This document shows positions 62,375-64,000 of a DNA stretch of 64,000 nt, piece after piece. The DNA lies in assembly GCA_005408345.1 (NCBI GenBank), contig SEMN01000049.1, forward strand, positions 1,302,001 to 1,366,000. Direction: 5' to 3'. How positions within the stretch are numbered: the stretch's first letter is position 1; every line of letters starts with the position of its first letter. The notes below the pieces were generated by a model. The model made no database searches. It saw only the letters and a program-made list of their open reading frames with translations, and was not told the DNA's origin. Made by a program: the position numbers and the translations under genes. The DNA is from Macquaria australasica. Its lineage: Eukaryota > Chordata > Actinopteri > Centrarchiformes > Percichthyidae.

Positions 62375-64000
62375 TATGTGTATACACACATCAACCACCC
62401 ACATACACCTCCTCAGGCTGTTCCAGACAGTCTAGCGGTGCCCGAGTGGGATTTCCCCTGTCAGCTCCGTCTTTCATGTGGCTCCCATGTCACCAGGAGC
62501 AGGAAGTGAGGGTGTCTTGAGTGACAGCTCAGACACGCACCGTTAATTATTTTTAAACGCTTTTCATCCTCTTCATGCCCTCCCGGCCGAGGTGATATTG
62601 TGCCTCGCGCGCGTGTCTGTGTGTGTTTGTGGCTGTGCACGGCTGAATAACCTTCGGCTTGGCAGTCGCATTACGAGCAAGTTTGTTTTGTACCTATTTA
62701 GATTTTATGTCTCTTTAAATGTGTGTTTGAATGTGCCATCGAGGTAGGCTATAGTAATCTCCTAAACCGCACCGTCCTGGCAACCTCACCGCTGCCTGAG
62801 GTGTGAGATCAACGCCTGAGCTCACACAGTTGGCTGCACCTGCCCAGGTGAACTATGCACAGTGTCGGTTAGAAAGACATCACAGTGTACAGCAGCAGGG
62901 AATTGCTTGTATGCTATTTATTTTTTATTTTCCCTGCAAACAATCTCCTTACATCTTCTATTTCTATTTTATCCTTAGACTAGGATTGCAATTCAACACC
63001 AGCCACCTGCCAAATAGGGGTAGATATTTCTTTGTGGCTTGCTGGAAACCAACTATCTTCCGGAGGTGCTTTTTTTAGTCTCCGGACCATTTTTAGCTTG
63101 TGAATTTTGGAGTCCATTTACCACCACAGAGGGCTGTGGAGAGCAGCTATCTGGTTGCTTGTTGAATCCAAAGCCCTGGAAAAGTATAACAGACAAAAAC
63201 AAGTGCATACACAGGCATGTGCGCACAAAAGTAAGACCTCTTTGATCTCGTTTGTTCCTTGGTTTTAGGGTGGGGTGGGAGTGGTGGAGTCGGACAGGTT
63301 TTGGCGGAGATGGAGAATCCTCAAAGCAAAGGGGCCTGCTTCAGCCCTCCTCTCTCATCTGCCCCATTACCATCACACACACCTCTTGACATCTAAATAG
63401 CCCCCCATGCTTGGCATGCAGGGTCTCAGACTGGGTTTTATGTTTTCTTTTTTGAAGGCCACTGCACTTTCACTTTTGAGTATGTGCTTCAGTTCAGACG
63501 AGGCCCACAGCAAGTTGTTTCAAACTGTAAACACGGACTGGTTGGTATCACATACTATCACAGCAGGTTTTAAAAGCCCAGCATGCACAGCTGCAGTTCA
63601 AATTTAACACTTGGTTTTTAGAAGCCTGTTTCAGTTGTTAGGGTGCAAGCTGCTTCACCGTAACTCTATCTGCACTTCTCTCTGACTTTGATGCATACAG
63701 AGCAGATAAGTAGCAGGATGTCAGTGTTGTTTTGGTCTTTGCAGATTAGATAAAATGTGCAGTTCTGTCTCGAAAGAGTATATTTCACAGATTTCAGTAA
63801 CTGAATTCTTGGTGGTTTCCTAATCTTCTCTAAAATAACATCTCGTTTGTATTCCGTTTACAAAGAACTTCACCCTGCATATGTTTTCCAGGACAACAGG
63901 TTCATGCAAGGTTTAAAGCAAAGGGTCACCACTGATTGGAATTCAGATGTGATGTTTGAATAAATGAAGTAACATGTTGTCAGTGATAACACACATGCGT

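Larger units (their letters stand above)
59857..64000 (+). other. eva1c: eva1c-type intron 4, 5' part
   Basis: No further eva1c exon was found to the window end. It contains a possible MITE relic (60355-60570), a non-repetitive octamer-bearing stretch (60720-61030), a (CA)n tract (62335-62370) and otherwise unremarkable sequence. The expected transmembrane and cytoplasmic exons are absent from the window. Confidence 0.75.

Overview
The window looks like nuclear DNA from a ray-finned (percomorph-type) teleost. Short GT-AG exons sit in long introns, and there are many (CA)n, (GA)n and pentanucleotide microsatellites. Several dispersed repeats are typical of spiny-rayed fish, such as the CAGTGGTGGAAGAAGTA-ended element. 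There is no operon structure, and almost all open frames are chance or low-complexity frames. The species cannot be named from the sequence.

Only two protein-coding genes are clear, arranged head to head. On the minus strand (32800 down to 29979) is a complete six-exon mrpl19 gene, for mitochondrial large-subunit ribosomal protein bL19m (286 residues deduced, start to stop). On the plus strand, starting at 34306, is the 5' part of an eva1c-type gene. It has a signal-peptide exon, a 21-kb first intron, two exons completing a first SUEL/galactose-binding lectin domain, and one exon beginning a second. The rest of this gene (end of lectin 2, transmembrane helix, cytoplasmic tail) lies past the right edge. 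The two starts are 1.5 kb apart, with ETS- and YY1-like sites on the mrpl19 side.

The left 29.7 kb holds no gene I can support. It has microsatellites, polypurine tracts, a roughly 1-kb hAT-like MITE (11483-12515), a foldback MITE (26681-27047), a LINE/SINE-type tail (2808-2985) and several unique stretches that look like regulatory DNA. One weak exon-like block lies at 9304-9636. Intron 1 of eva1c (34415-55481) carries repeat relics, a Tc1/mariner transposase fossil and a possible internal promoter with a first exon ending at 51119. Introns 2 and 3 each carry a copy of the family seen at 26681-27047. The last 4.1 kb is intron 4, with an octamer-containing candidate element near 60.8 kb.

Functionally the genes are unrelated: one acts in mitochondrial translation, the other is a cell-surface lectin-like receptor of the EVA-1 (Slit/heparin-binding) family. 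The arrangement is of interest because, as I recall it, human MRPL19 lies divergently beside EVA1A, which lacks lectin domains, whereas the gene here carries EVA1C-type lectin domains.
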